DNA from: Mycolicibacterium sp. TY81
GTDB lineage: Bacteria > Actinomycetota > Actinomycetes > Mycobacteriales > Mycobacteriaceae
DNA: 64,000 nt
NCBI RefSeq assembly: GCF_018326285.1
Contig: NZ_AP023362.1
Span: 3,596,001 to 3,660,000, forward strand
Reading direction: 5' to 3'
Shown here piece by piece: positions 17,699-26,106 of the stretch. The stretch's first letter is position 1; each line of letters begins with the position of its first letter. The position numbers and the translations under genes were made by a program. The notes beneath the pieces are model-generated. The model made no database searches. It was not told the DNA's origin and saw nothing but the letters and a program-made list of their open reading frames with translations.

Positions 17699-18549
17699 CA
17701 CCCCGTACGCAAGACAAGTCTCGGGGCCCGAGGCCGTTGGTGCTCATGCGACCCGTCCCGGGAACAAGCCCGGTCCACTCGTTGTGGGCTGGCACCAAGC
17801 TCATCGTCGCCATCGCCGTCGCGGTGATGCTGGCCATCGATCCCAGCCCCGTCCCGATCGCCGCGGTCGGCGTCCTGGACCTGGCGGCGATCCGGCTCGC
17901 ACGCATCCCGAGGACCGCCTTTCCGTCCGTACCGCCGCCGGTATGGGCAGTCGTCTTGATCGGCTCCGCGGTCCTCCTGACCGCAGGCGGGCCCCCGTTC
18001 GTCATCATCGCCGGCCTGCATGTGGGACTCGGTGGCCTGTTTCAGTTCCTGCAACTCTCGGCGTTGACCATCGTCCTGTTGCTCACAGGTGCGGTGCTCT
18101 CCTGGACCACTGACGTCGCCGATGTCGCGCCGGCGATAGCGACACTGGGCCGCCCACTGCGCCGACTGGCGATCCCTGTCGACGACCTCGCGGTGGCCCT
18201 GGCCTTGGCACTGCGGTCTTTTCCCTTGCTGATCGACGAGTTCAGGGTCGTGAACGCGGCCCGCACCTTGCGGCCCGCACCAGAGCTGAGCGGGATACGA
18301 CGGGTGCGACAGCGTATCCGCGACGGTGTCGACCTGATAGCCACCGTCACTGCGATGATGTTTCGCCGCGCCGACGAAATGGGCGATGCGATCGCCGCCC
18401 GAGGTGGAACCGGACAACTCACCGCCGGCCGCACCAAACTCCGCCGGTCCGATTGGGTAGCACTGGCGATCGCCGGCGCCGTCTGCGCCACTGCCCTCGG
18501 TCTCGATGTGACCATGGGCGGCATCGGCGGTCCGCCGAGTCGTCACTAG
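17695..18549 (+). CDS. ecfT: ECF transporter transmembrane protein EcfT
   Basis: A 284-residue EcfT (CbiQ-family) subunit that links the ATPases to the S component. Hydrophobic helices occupy residues about 32-170 and 255-275. The two coupling-helix motifs are visible as NAARTLRPA (first Ala-Arg motif) and AIAARGGTG (canonical A-R-G). Start at ATG 17695, overlapping the ATPase stop by 4 bases; the frame upstream to 17623 lies inside the ATPase gene. Together with the preceding fusion it gives a two-polypeptide ECF transporter. Confidence 0.9.
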   Translation: MTPRTQDKSRGPRPLVLMRPVPGTSPVHSLWAGTKLIVAIAVAVMLAIDPSPVPIAAVGVLDLAAIRLARIPRTAFPSVPPPVWAVVLIGSAVLLTAGGPPFVIIAGLHVGLGGLFQFLQLSALTIVLLLTGAVLSWTTDVADVAPAIATLGRPLRRLAIPVDDLAVALALALRSFPLLIDEFRVVNAARTLRPAPELSGIRRVRQRIRDGVDLIATVTAMMFRRADEMGDAIAARGGTGQLTAGRTKLRRSDWVALAIAGAVCATALGLDVTMGGIGGPPSRH

Positions 18550-18944
18550 GGTTGAGGACCAGCCTGCGCGGGCATCCCTGGATATCACCGGTACTCAGCG
18601 ATCAATGAATCACGTTGTTGCCGAACGTCTTTCGTCTCGATGCGTCTTCTGGCCGCTCGGTGCACCGCCACATCCGCCGGATATCGGCGTATCCAATCGC
18701 GGAAGGTGATCACTCCGCGATTGTCGAAGAGTTTTTATGAATTCCCGGCCGCGATGATTATTCGTTCTCCGATTACGCCGTCGCCGAACGCGCGACGGTC
18801 ACCAATCGCTTTACCCGGTCAGACGGACGGAAGACGACAGCCAAAACTGATACGACGGCCCTAATCGACCGACAGTTTCTGCCTATGTTCGCCGACTACC
18901 GTCGATTCCGTCGCCCACCGAATTTGGCAGAGGAGAAGGACATC
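18550..18944. other. Intergenic, holds one hairpin
   Basis: A 395-base gap after ecfT, relatively AT-rich from about 18600. It contains the hairpin at 18694-18723, and GAGGAGAAGGA at 18930-18940 as ribosome site of the next gene. No gene is recognised. Confidence 0.4.
18694..18723. terminator. Inverted repeat, possible terminator
   Basis: Perfect 10 bp arms (CAATCGCGGA / TCCGCGATTG) around a 10-base loop, itself partly palindromic (GGTGATCAC). It lies 145 bases beyond the ecfT stop. It could end the transporter operon or be a regulator site for the following small gene. Confidence 0.4.
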
Positions 18945-19184
18945 GTGAAGAAGTCACGTCTAGTAGTCGGATCAGTGGCCGTATGTGCCGGATTGGCCTT
19001 CAGCGCAATCGGATTCGAAACGGCAACGGCCGGCGCGATGCCACCGCCCCCACCCGGACCGGGAGCCCCGGGGGCACCGGGAGGGTGTGTTCTGCTGCTG
19101 CCGTGTGTCGGTCCACCTGCGCCCCCGCCTCCAGCGCTTGGAGTACCGAACATTCTCGGGATTCCATTGCTTCCACCGCTATAG
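18945..19184 (+). CDS. Small exported proline-rich protein
   Basis: A 79-residue protein from GTG 18945, behind a strong GAGGAGAAGGA site. Signal peptide VKKSRLVVGSVAVCAGLAFSA... with probable cleavage near TAGA; the mature part is Pro/Gly-rich (PPPPPGPGAPGAPGG, then PPAPPPPALGVP) with two cysteines flanking LLLP and a hydrophobic C-terminus. One of three such proteins in this window (see 24906-25088 and 27055-27303). Function unknown; presumably cell-envelope or extracellular. Confidence 0.78.
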   Translation: MKKSRLVVGSVAVCAGLAFSAIGFETATAGAMPPPPPGPGAPGAPGGCVLLLPCVGPPAPPPPALGVPNILGIPLLPPL

Positions 19185-19199
19185 GCCGACGGTGAAAAT

Positions 19200-19235
19200 G
19201 GGAGGCCTGGATCGATCTCCTGATCCAGGCCTCCC
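19200..19235. terminator. Terminator hairpin
   Basis: Perfect 14 bp stem (GGGAGGCCTGGATC / GATCCAGGCCTCCC) with an 8-base loop, starting 16 bases after the proline-rich protein stop and followed by CGCATTCG. A GC-rich stem without T-tract is typical for mycobacteria. Confidence 0.8.
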
Positions 19236-19425
19236 GCATTCGTTCGACCAAATGAATGGACGACGCGCAGGGGGTTTCATGAACCCGACTGCTGGTACTT
19301 CCTAGAGATGCCCGACGAGATGCGGCGGACCAAGCAAGTACTCCCGGGCCAAGGCGGGACCCGACCGATGTTGGGGAAGTCACGCCAGACAATCAACAAT
19401 CAACTACCACCTGAACGCTGTGTTT

Positions 19426-19456
19426 CATAGGTCATCCATAGGTCAACCACAGATCG
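19426..19456 (+). promoter_or_regulatory. Three 11 bp-spaced direct repeats upstream of response regulator
   Basis: CATAGGTCA at 19426-19434 and again at 19437-19445, with a degenerate third copy CACAGATCG at 19448-19456, all in 11 bp phase. OmpR/PhoB-type regulators bind such tandem direct repeats head to tail. The site lies 30 bases before the response regulator start, so autoregulation is likely. Confidence 0.6.
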
Positions 19457-19485
19457 TCGCTAATCCGGTTGGCAACAATGACGCG

Positions 19486-20259
19486 ATGCGACACTCGCCA
19501 GACGCCTACGAGGCGACCCGTCGGCCACAAGCCACCGGCCCTGCAGCTCCGGCCCCGATGACTCGCCACGACGGCAGCCCGATCGAGGTGCTCGTGGTCG
19601 ACGATGAACCGGCACTCGGCGACCTGGTCGCCATGGCGCTGCGCTACGAGGGCTGGCTCGTCACGGCAGCATGCGACGGTGCATCGGCCATCAAAAAGGC
19701 CGCCGACGAGAAACCCGACATCGTGGTGCTCGACATCATGTTGCCCGACATGAGTGGCCTCGACGTGCTCCACGAACTGCACCGCATCCGCCCAGAACTA
19801 CCAGTGCTGCTGCTCACCGCGAAAGACACCATCGAAGATCGCATCGCTGGATTGTCCGCGGGCGGAGACGATTACGTCACGAAGCCGTTCAACGTCGAAG
19901 AAATGGTCCTCCGCATGCGGGCACTGGTTCGCCGGTCCGGCATCGGGTTTGCCGCCGACAGTGCTCAACTCGTCGTCGGCGATCTGGTGCTGGACGAAGA
20001 CAGCCGCGAAGTAACCCGTGCGGGAGCGGAAATCAATTTGACCGCAACTGAATTCGAAGTTCTTCGGTTGATGATGAACAACCCGAGACGGGTACTTACC
20101 AAAGCCCAGATCCTCCGCGCCGTATGGGACTGGGATTTCGAGGGCCGCTCCAACGTTGTCGAGCTGTACATCTCGTACCTCCGCAAGAAGATCGATGCCG
20201 ACCGCACGCCCATGATCCAAACGGTCCGCGGGATCGGCTATGTCCTCAAACCTCAGTGA
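19486..20259 (+). CDS. OmpR/PhoB-family response regulator
   Basis: A 257-residue two-component regulator. The receiver domain starts near residue 33, with acidic pair D39-D40, phospho-acceptor D83 (VLDIMLPDMSG), T111 and K133 (VTKPFN). The C-terminal winged helix (about 160-257) ends with the usual RGIGYVLK. The ATG at 19486 gives a 30-residue Pro/Ala-rich leader; a second ATG at 19558 (MTRHDGSPIEVLVVDDE) would remove most of it. The gene overlaps its cognate kinase by 20 bases. It resembles the MprA/TrcR/TcrX group of mycobacterial regulators, but I do not assign a specific name. Confidence 0.93.
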   Translation: MRHSPDAYEATRRPQATGPAAPAPMTRHDGSPIEVLVVDDEPALGDLVAMALRYEGWLVTAACDGASAIKKAADEKPDIVVLDIMLPDMSGLDVLHELHRIRPELPVLLLTAKDTIEDRIAGLSAGGDDYVTKPFNVEEMVLRMRALVRRSGIGFAADSAQLVVGDLVLDEDSREVTRAGAEINLTATEFEVLRLMMNNPRRVLTKAQILRAVWDWDFEGRSNVVELYISYLRKKIDADRTPMIQTVRGIGYVLKPQ

Positions 20260-21775
20260 CATCGTGGTGGCGGACCCTGCCCCATCATCGCGATGTCGCT
20301 GGAATTGCGCGCCGCGTACATGGACGTTGCGGAGCCGCCTGATCGTCGTGGTTGCGGTGCTCGGAGCAGGACTGTGCACCGCTGTCGGAGCCGCCACCCT
20401 GGTTGCGCTCCGGCACTTCCTCATCAACCAACTCGACAGCCAGGTTTCCGACGCCGAATCGCGGTCCGTAACGTTCTTTGAGTTCGGACCGCCGCCATTC
20501 CTGCGATTCTCCGGTCCCGGGCCGATGTTTCTCGATGCGCCCGGTCAATCGGCAGGCACCGTGGGCGCCATCATTTCGGGGCCCGGTCAGAGTCAGGCGG
20601 CAGTCATCATGACCAGCGGCGATCGGCGCTCCGTCAGCCCTGCGGCACTGACACAGCTAGAGCGAGTTCCCCAGGGGCACAAGGTGAGTGCCTACCTCGA
20701 CGGTCTGGGCCTTTACCGCCTTACCGCGCAGCAGTCCCGGGATACGGTTGTGGTGGCAGGCCTGCCAGTATCGGGAGTACAACAGACGCTGGGATCGGTC
20801 ACCTGGATGATCGGTGGGTTCTCTGCGGTGGCGCTGGCGGCGGCGATCGCCGCTGGGAGCGCGATGATTCGCCGTGAGCTCGTCCCGCTGTCACGGATGT
20901 CCGAAGCCGCGCAACACGTTGCCGAACTTCCGTTACACGAAGGCGACGTACGACTTCCGTCCCAGATCGAACCGGTCAACGCCGACGCTGCGCATACAGA
21001 GGTGGGCCGGCTGGGCACCGCCCTCAACCGCATGGTCGACCGGGTAGCCGACGGATTGGCCACCCGCCACGCAAGCGAGACCCGCGTACGCCAGTTCGTC
21101 GCCGACGCCAGTCACGAATTGCGTACGCCGCTGGCCTCCATCCAGGGCTACACCGAGGTGGCACGGCGTTTGGTGGCCGAGAGGCCTGATGCGCGACGCG
21201 ACGATCTGGTCTACGCGCTCACCCGGGTCCACGCCGAGTCCCGGCGCATGAGCCAGTTGGTCGAGGACATGCTGCTGCTGGCCCGGCTGGACGCCGGCCG
21301 CCCACTCGAGAACAACGACGTCGACCTATCCCAAATGGTCATCGACGCCGTGAGCGACGCCCACATGGCGGGGCCTGAACATCGTTGGGCCCTAGACCTT
21401 CCAGACCAGCCTGTCGTTGTGGTCGGTGACCGCCAGCGGCTGCACCAGGTACTGGCCAACCTGCTATCGAACGCCCGCGTCCACACCCCCGCCGGCACCA
21501 AGGTGGCCACCACACTCGCCGTGGGCGACGACGGATCAACAACACTGACGGTGGTCGACAGCGGCCCCGGAATTCCGCCCGATCTACTGCCGGAAATCTT
21601 CGAACGCTTCGCCCGCGGCGACGAATCCCGCTCACGAGCGGCAGGCAGCACCGGCCTCGGATTGTCCATCGCCCAGGCGGTAGCTCAAGCCCACGGCGGC
21701 ACAATCTCAGTCAACAGCGGCCCGAACGGGTCTGCGTTCACGGTGACGCTGCCGGCACGCGGCACACAGTCATAG
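20240..21775 (+). CDS. Sensor histidine kinase
   Basis: A 511-residue membrane kinase. TM1 is about 33-57 and TM2 about 187-208, enclosing a roughly 130-residue extracytoplasmic sensor with a Pro/Gly/Phe-rich middle. A HAMP region follows, then the DHp with phospho-acceptor His292 (DASHELRTPLAS), the N-box (LHQVLANLLSNARVHTP), G1 (DSGPGIPP) and G2 (GSTGLGLSI). It phosphorylates the upstream regulator with which it overlaps. A GT39 glycosyltransferase follows after 55 bases and may be part of the regulon. The signal sensed is unknown. Confidence 0.93.
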   Translation: MSSNLSDIVVADPAPSSRCRWNCAPRTWTLRSRLIVVVAVLGAGLCTAVGAATLVALRHFLINQLDSQVSDAESRSVTFFEFGPPPFLRFSGPGPMFLDAPGQSAGTVGAIISGPGQSQAAVIMTSGDRRSVSPAALTQLERVPQGHKVSAYLDGLGLYRLTAQQSRDTVVVAGLPVSGVQQTLGSVTWMIGGFSAVALAAAIAAGSAMIRRELVPLSRMSEAAQHVAELPLHEGDVRLPSQIEPVNADAAHTEVGRLGTALNRMVDRVADGLATRHASETRVRQFVADASHELRTPLASIQGYTEVARRLVAERPDARRDDLVYALTRVHAESRRMSQLVEDMLLLARLDAGRPLENNDVDLSQMVIDAVSDAHMAGPEHRWALDLPDQPVVVVGDRQRLHQVLANLLSNARVHTPAGTKVATTLAVGDDGSTTLTVVDSGPGIPPDLLPEIFERFARGDESRSRAAGSTGLGLSIAQAVAQAHGGTISVNSGPNGSAFTVTLPARGTQS

Positions 21776-21830
21776 CCGCGCCCCACAGTTGCCCAACGAT
21801 CTTCCCAGGTAAGTCACAGAAGATGAGCGC

Positions 21831-23732
21831 ATGCTGCAGAACCCGACGTTGCATCCGGCACGACTGCCGCAGGCCGCTCGTTCACAGTCCGACCCGCGGT
21901 GGGCGCGCACAGCGCTCGCCGGCCTATTGGCGGCCACCGCGGTCTTGTGGACCGTGACTCTCGGCCGAATGGGTTGGGCCAACGCCTTTTACGCCGCGGC
22001 CGTGCAGGCAGGCGCGCAGAGCTGGAAGGCATTCCTGTTCGGCTCGTCGGATGCCGAAAACTCCATCACCGTGGACAAGCCGCCCGCATCGCTGTGGCCG
22101 ATGGAGCTCAGCGCCCGAATCTTCGGCGTCAACACCTGGTCGATACTGCTACCACAAGTGCTGATCGGCCTCGCCTCCGTCGCGCTGCTGTATGTGATCG
22201 TCCGCCGGCAATTCGGTGCGGTCGCGGGCCTGATCGCCGGCGGCGCACTGGCTTTGACGCCTGTGGCCACCCTGATGTTTCGCTACAACAATCCGGATGC
22301 CCTGCTGGTGTTGCTCATGATCGGCGCGGTTGGCGCCCTACTGCGCGCCGTCGAGGACGGCCGCACGCGGTGGCTGGCGTTTTGCGGCGCACTGATCGGA
22401 TTCGGTTTTCTGACAAAGCAATTGCAAGTCATGCTCGTGGTACCCGCGTTGGTCCTCACCTATCTGATCGCCGGGCCGACCCGGCTGCGTACCCGGGGGC
22501 TGCAACTGATCGCAGCGCTGCTGTCGATGGTCGCGGCGGGCGGTTGGTGGGTAGCCCTGGTCGAGTTGATCCCGAGCCGCAGCCGGCCCTACATCGGTGG
22601 TTCGACCGACAACAGCTTCCTGAACCTGACGTTCGGATACAACGGAATATCTCGGCTCAGTGGCAGCCACGGCGGATTACCGGAGCTACCCGCCGGCGCG
22701 GAGTTGCCGCCAGGTAGTAAGCACGGCGGCTTCCCATTCGGTTCCGATCCCAACATCCTGCGGTTGTTCACGGGCGCGTCCGGGGCACAGATATCGTGGC
22801 TTCTGCCGGCCGCTCTGATCTTCCTCGTCGCGGGAATAATCCTGTGCGGCAGGGCGTCCAGAACCGAGCCGCAGCGAGCTCAGTACCTGGTCTGGGGCGG
22901 CTGGCTGCTCGGCACCGGCGTCATCTTCAGCTTCATGTCCGGCCTCTATCACGACTACTACACGATGGCGCTCTCCCCCGCCATTGCCGCACTGGTCGGC
23001 ATCGGAGCCACCGAGCTTTGGCGACGCCGAGCCACCATGTGGATCGGTCTCACCCTGGCAGCGACGATTGCACTGACCACGGGCTGGTCTTGGGTACTGC
23101 TGAACCGCACACCGGATTTCGCGCCGTGGCTGCGTTGGCCGGTGGCGGTGATCGGCGCCGGCGCCGCGCTGATCCTCGTAGCCGATGTACTGCGCGGCAT
23201 CCCGTTCGGATCGTGGGCGGCCCCACTTGCTGTCGTCGCAGTGCTGGCCGGTCCGCTGGCCTACTGTGTAGAGACCGTAGCCACCCCGCACAACGGCGGT
23301 ATCGTGACGGCCGGCCCGCAGCTCAGCAGCCAGCACTTCCCCAGCATGCCACCCGGCTTCGATACCGCATCGAGCACGCGGCTGGAACAGCTGCTCGAAG
23401 CGAACGCAGACAACTACCAGTGGGTGGCGGCCACCAACGGCGCCAATGACGCCGCCACTTACCAGTTGGCGACCGGCCACGCGGTGATGCCGATCGGCGG
23501 TTTTGGGGGCATGGACCCATCACCGACCCTGGCGCAGTTCCAGCAGTACGCCGCCCAGGGGCGGATTCACTACTACATTGCCTCCCGCGGCCCCAGATTT
23601 CCCGGCGGACAAAGCGGGGCGCAGACCGAGGGCGACAAGATCGCCGACTGGGTGAAACAGAGTTTCACCGCCGCCACCGTCGACGGTGTGACCTACTACG
23701 ACCTCACCGCGGACCAACACAGCGCACCCTAG
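21831..23732 (+). CDS. GT39/ArnT-like membrane glycosyltransferase
   Basis: A 633-residue GT-C glycosyltransferase with about 11-12 hydrophobic helices and a soluble C-terminal domain. After TM1 come NAFYAAAVQAG, SWKAFLFGSSDAENSITVDKPPASLW (the conserved acidic loop and the DKPP motif of the PMT_2/YkcB-like family) and FRYNNPDALLVLLM. A central Gly-rich loop (LSGSHGGLPELP...) and a C-terminal extracytoplasmic domain follow. It likely transfers sugar from a polyprenyl-phosphate donor to an envelope acceptor. It lies just downstream of a two-component system, suggesting envelope-stress control. Confidence 0.88.
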   Translation: MLQNPTLHPARLPQAARSQSDPRWARTALAGLLAATAVLWTVTLGRMGWANAFYAAAVQAGAQSWKAFLFGSSDAENSITVDKPPASLWPMELSARIFGVNTWSILLPQVLIGLASVALLYVIVRRQFGAVAGLIAGGALALTPVATLMFRYNNPDALLVLLMIGAVGALLRAVEDGRTRWLAFCGALIGFGFLTKQLQVMLVVPALVLTYLIAGPTRLRTRGLQLIAALLSMVAAGGWWVALVELIPSRSRPYIGGSTDNSFLNLTFGYNGISRLSGSHGGLPELPAGAELPPGSKHGGFPFGSDPNILRLFTGASGAQISWLLPAALIFLVAGIILCGRASRTEPQRAQYLVWGGWLLGTGVIFSFMSGLYHDYYTMALSPAIAALVGIGATELWRRRATMWIGLTLAATIALTTGWSWVLLNRTPDFAPWLRWPVAVIGAGAALILVADVLRGIPFGSWAAPLAVVAVLAGPLAYCVETVATPHNGGIVTAGPQLSSQHFPSMPPGFDTASSTRLEQLLEANADNYQWVAATNGANDAATYQLATGHAVMPIGGFGGMDPSPTLAQFQQYAAQGRIHYYIASRGPRFPGGQSGAQTEGDKIADWVKQSFTAATVDGVTYYDLTADQHSAP

Positions 23733-23795
23733 GCAGGAATTGTCCAATACCGTTGTCGGATAACCGGAGAAATCAGCACCCGTGGTGTGTGCTGA

Positions 23796-23942
23796 CTACG
23801 TCAGGCCGTGTCCGGCCGGATTGGGACCACGCTGACTCAGGACGGCAGCAACCGCCGCACCGACGCCTGCGCCCACACTCACCGACGCGATCACCAATAA
23901 TGCCATCCTGGCCAGGCGATGCATCCTGTACTGCTTGGGCAT
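23796..23942 (-). CDS. Small single-pass membrane protein (tentative)
   Basis: A 48-residue frame starting at ATG 23942 behind a GGGGAG site. It has a short basic N-terminus (MPKQYRMHRLARM) and one glycine/alanine-rich hydrophobic helix (ALLVIASVSVGAGVGAAVAAVL), then a short polar tail. The charge pattern suits a signal anchor. The frame is open further upstream, but that part is not protein-like. No family is recognised; conservation would be needed to prove it is translated. Confidence 0.45.
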   Translation of the reverse strand: MPKQYRMHRLARMALLVIASVSVGAGVGAAVAAVLSQRGPNPAGHGLT

Positions 23943-24905
23943 ATGCGCATCTCCCCACTGTGAAACAAGCTGCCAGGCGCCGACTTTAGCCCACGTCGTT
24001 GGGGCCAGCCGAACTCGCGACATTTGCGAATTCTGTCCTACGCGGGCAATTTCGCGCCTGTACATGACGAAGCGCTCATTACCTAGCGCGTACATAATAC
24101 GTTCTGCGCCAAATGATTACACAACCATGTGCGCCGATTATCCGGTCGGCGCCTGATCCTCAACAATTGGACCAGCAGGGTCATAACCGCCACGCGCGCC
24201 TCAATATCCATATCTGGGTGATACAAGATCCATAGAAATTCCCAAGGTCAAACCTCGCGCACGCTCATGCCGACCTGGACGGCCAAAACAAGCAGCTCCA
24301 CCGGGGAGTGAAGACCGATTGGTCAAAATCAATGCAGCGCAACAGGACTGCACAAGGGGTGCGACACGCGAGAGACCGGGAGGACTGGTCGCTCGCGTGT
24401 CGCACTAATTGAGATGATGCCGGAAGGTCATCACCGATAACCAACAGGCTGTCGCGGGCCCATTGGCGAATCCAGCCTATGACCTCCTGCTATGCACGAG
24501 CTGTCGTGCGCATAGGAAATGACAATCAGAATTGTAGTCACGACAGGAATCCGCGCGATGAACTGCCCGCCACTGCGTGCAGAGAACGCCGGCACGCGCT
24601 CGGTCGCCACTTCCGAGTACGGGGATAAGGGCTGAGCCACTGAAGGTTTCGGAAGGATCGCAGGCCACGTCGATGTTGACGTACCTCGCTGCGGAATTAT
24701 CCGCAGTTGATCTCGGTGTCATGTATGGCGACCTCGGCGGGTCTGTTCCACACGTTGAATCAGACTGTGCATAAACGTGTTTCGAAGTCGCTGCCCATAT
24801 CGGCGACGATGACATGAGGTGTGCATGACACAAAATGGCGGCGGCGCAGCACGCGATTTCACACGCGCTGCGCCGCCTGGACAGTTTGTCAGGGAATCCT
24901 CTTGA
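23943..24905. other. Long gene-poor region
   Basis: About 960 bases without a convincing gene, with lower GC and mixed composition. It holds a large hairpin (24359-24405). A short frame at about 24676-24774 ends in LGVMYGDLGGSVPHVES, faintly reminiscent of the KUP potassium-transporter N-terminal motif but lacking everything downstream. It may be a graveyard of decayed genes. Confidence 0.4.
24359..24405. other. Large imperfect hairpin (terminator or small RNA element)
   Basis: 14 bp perfect stem (GTGCGACACGCGAG / CTCGCGTGTCGCAC) continued, after one mismatch, by 4 bp (GACC/GGTC) around a loop GGGAGGACT. It is isolated from any gene by more than 400 bases on both sides. The loop is Shine-Dalgarno-like on the plus strand and anti-Shine-Dalgarno-like (AGTCCTCCC) on the minus strand. 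Confidence 0.5.
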
Positions 24906-25088
24906 TCACCGAGGTGGCGGAGGCGGCGGCGGGCACGGAGCGGGTGGCGGTGCGCACTGGCTTGGCGGCGGCAGGGGCGGACCGGCATTGGCCACACCTG
25001 CACCGAGCAGGCTGGCGGTCAATCCAAGCCCGGTGATGAATGCGGCGGCGCCGACATACTTGGGCCGACGTGTGATTGAGCTGGACAT
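24906..25088 (-). CDS. Small exported proline-rich protein
   Basis: A 60-residue protein from ATG 25088, with AGGAAGGGA at good spacing. Signal peptide MSSSITRRPKYVGAAAFITGLGL... with likely cleavage after ANA at about residue 35. The mature peptide of only about 25 residues is Pro-rich with two cysteines (PPSQCAPPPAPCPPPPPPPR). Same plan as 18945-19184 and 27055-27303. Function unknown. Confidence 0.75.
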   Translation of the reverse strand: MSSSITRRPKYVGAAAFITGLGLTASLLGAGVANAGPPLPPPSQCAPPPAPCPPPPPPPR

Positions 25089-25272
25089 GTAGCTCCCTTC
25101 CTAGGTGAATCAGTCTGTCCTGCAACGACTGTAGTGCACAAGGTGGTCTGCGGAACGTCATCGGACCTGTGGCATCCATATGCATTTTCAGGCTCACCAC
25201 TGAGATGAATTGATAGAAAACCCACAACGCCAGCGGGGCGCGACAGCCGGTATGCCGACCCATAATGGAGCC

Positions 25273-25902
25273 ATGGCACCGATCGAACGTCTCAAGGCGG
25301 GCCGTCCGTCGGCAGCAACAACCGCCGCCAACCGTCAGCGCATTCTGCGTGCAGCGCGAGAGACGTTCATTGAATTCGGTTATACCACCGCGACATTCGA
25401 TGTCATTGCAACACGGGCTGGCTTGTCCAGACCGGCACTGCACTATCACTTTGCCAACAAATCGGAGTTGTACCGCGACGCCATCGACCGCCCAGCGGTC
25501 GATGTAATGGCGGCAGCGGCCGCTACGGCCCGACGCTCGAAAACGTTGCCCGCACAGCTTGTCAGCTTCTTTTCAACGGCCCTGGGCGCCGACGACCCTG
25601 GCCAGTGCAACGCCCAACTTGTTGCCGCCGCCGTTCGCGAATCGGTTCGCAATGAAACACGAATCGTCACTGACCGCTCGGTGCTTCGTATGGCCCGGGC
25701 GTTCATCTCGTCGGCAATGCGTGAGGCTATCGATCGAGGCGAGCTCAGCGATGAGATCAACATCATCGATGCCGTCGAAACGATGGTCGCGGTTCTTTGC
25801 GGTATCGCCGCTTACCCCTCGGCGGTTGGCCCTGCCGACAACCTTCCGGCCATCGTGAGTACTTTCGAACTGCTGATCACCGACAGACTCCTCGCCGGTT
25901 GA
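25273..25902 (+). CDS. TetR/AcrR family transcriptional regulator
   Basis: A 209-residue TetR protein. HTH about residues 18-65 with TATFDVIATRAGLSRPALHYHFANKSELYRDAI, classical for AcrR-like members; the rest is a helical ligand domain (LVAAAVRESVRNETRIVTDRSVLRMARAF). ATG 25273 is chosen because conserved residues begin right after it; ATG 25252 (MPTHNGAM) would add seven residues. It is divergent from a small proline-rich exported protein and upstream of an MspA-type porin, either of which it might control. No clear palindrome was found in the 184-base divergent region. Confidence 0.88.
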   Translation: MAPIERLKAGRPSAATTAANRQRILRAARETFIEFGYTTATFDVIATRAGLSRPALHYHFANKSELYRDAIDRPAVDVMAAAAATARRSKTLPAQLVSFFSTALGADDPGQCNAQLVAAAVRESVRNETRIVTDRSVLRMARAFISSAMREAIDRGELSDEINIIDAVETMVAVLCGIAAYPSAVGPADNLPAIVSTFELLITDRLLAG

Positions 25903-26106
25903 CACGTCGCACCGGCCTACAGAGCTGCAAACGCCACCTGCGCATGAGCGACGGTCCGGCCGCCAGCCGCAGTTGCGCTTGTGTCACGGTTGACATGATT
26001 CACATACGAAAACCCCACAAGTACAACATCATTCGGCCCTATCCTGCCTAGATCATCATCGGCGCTGAATCAACGACCAAGGCATTACCAGGACGGGAAA
26101 GAACTG

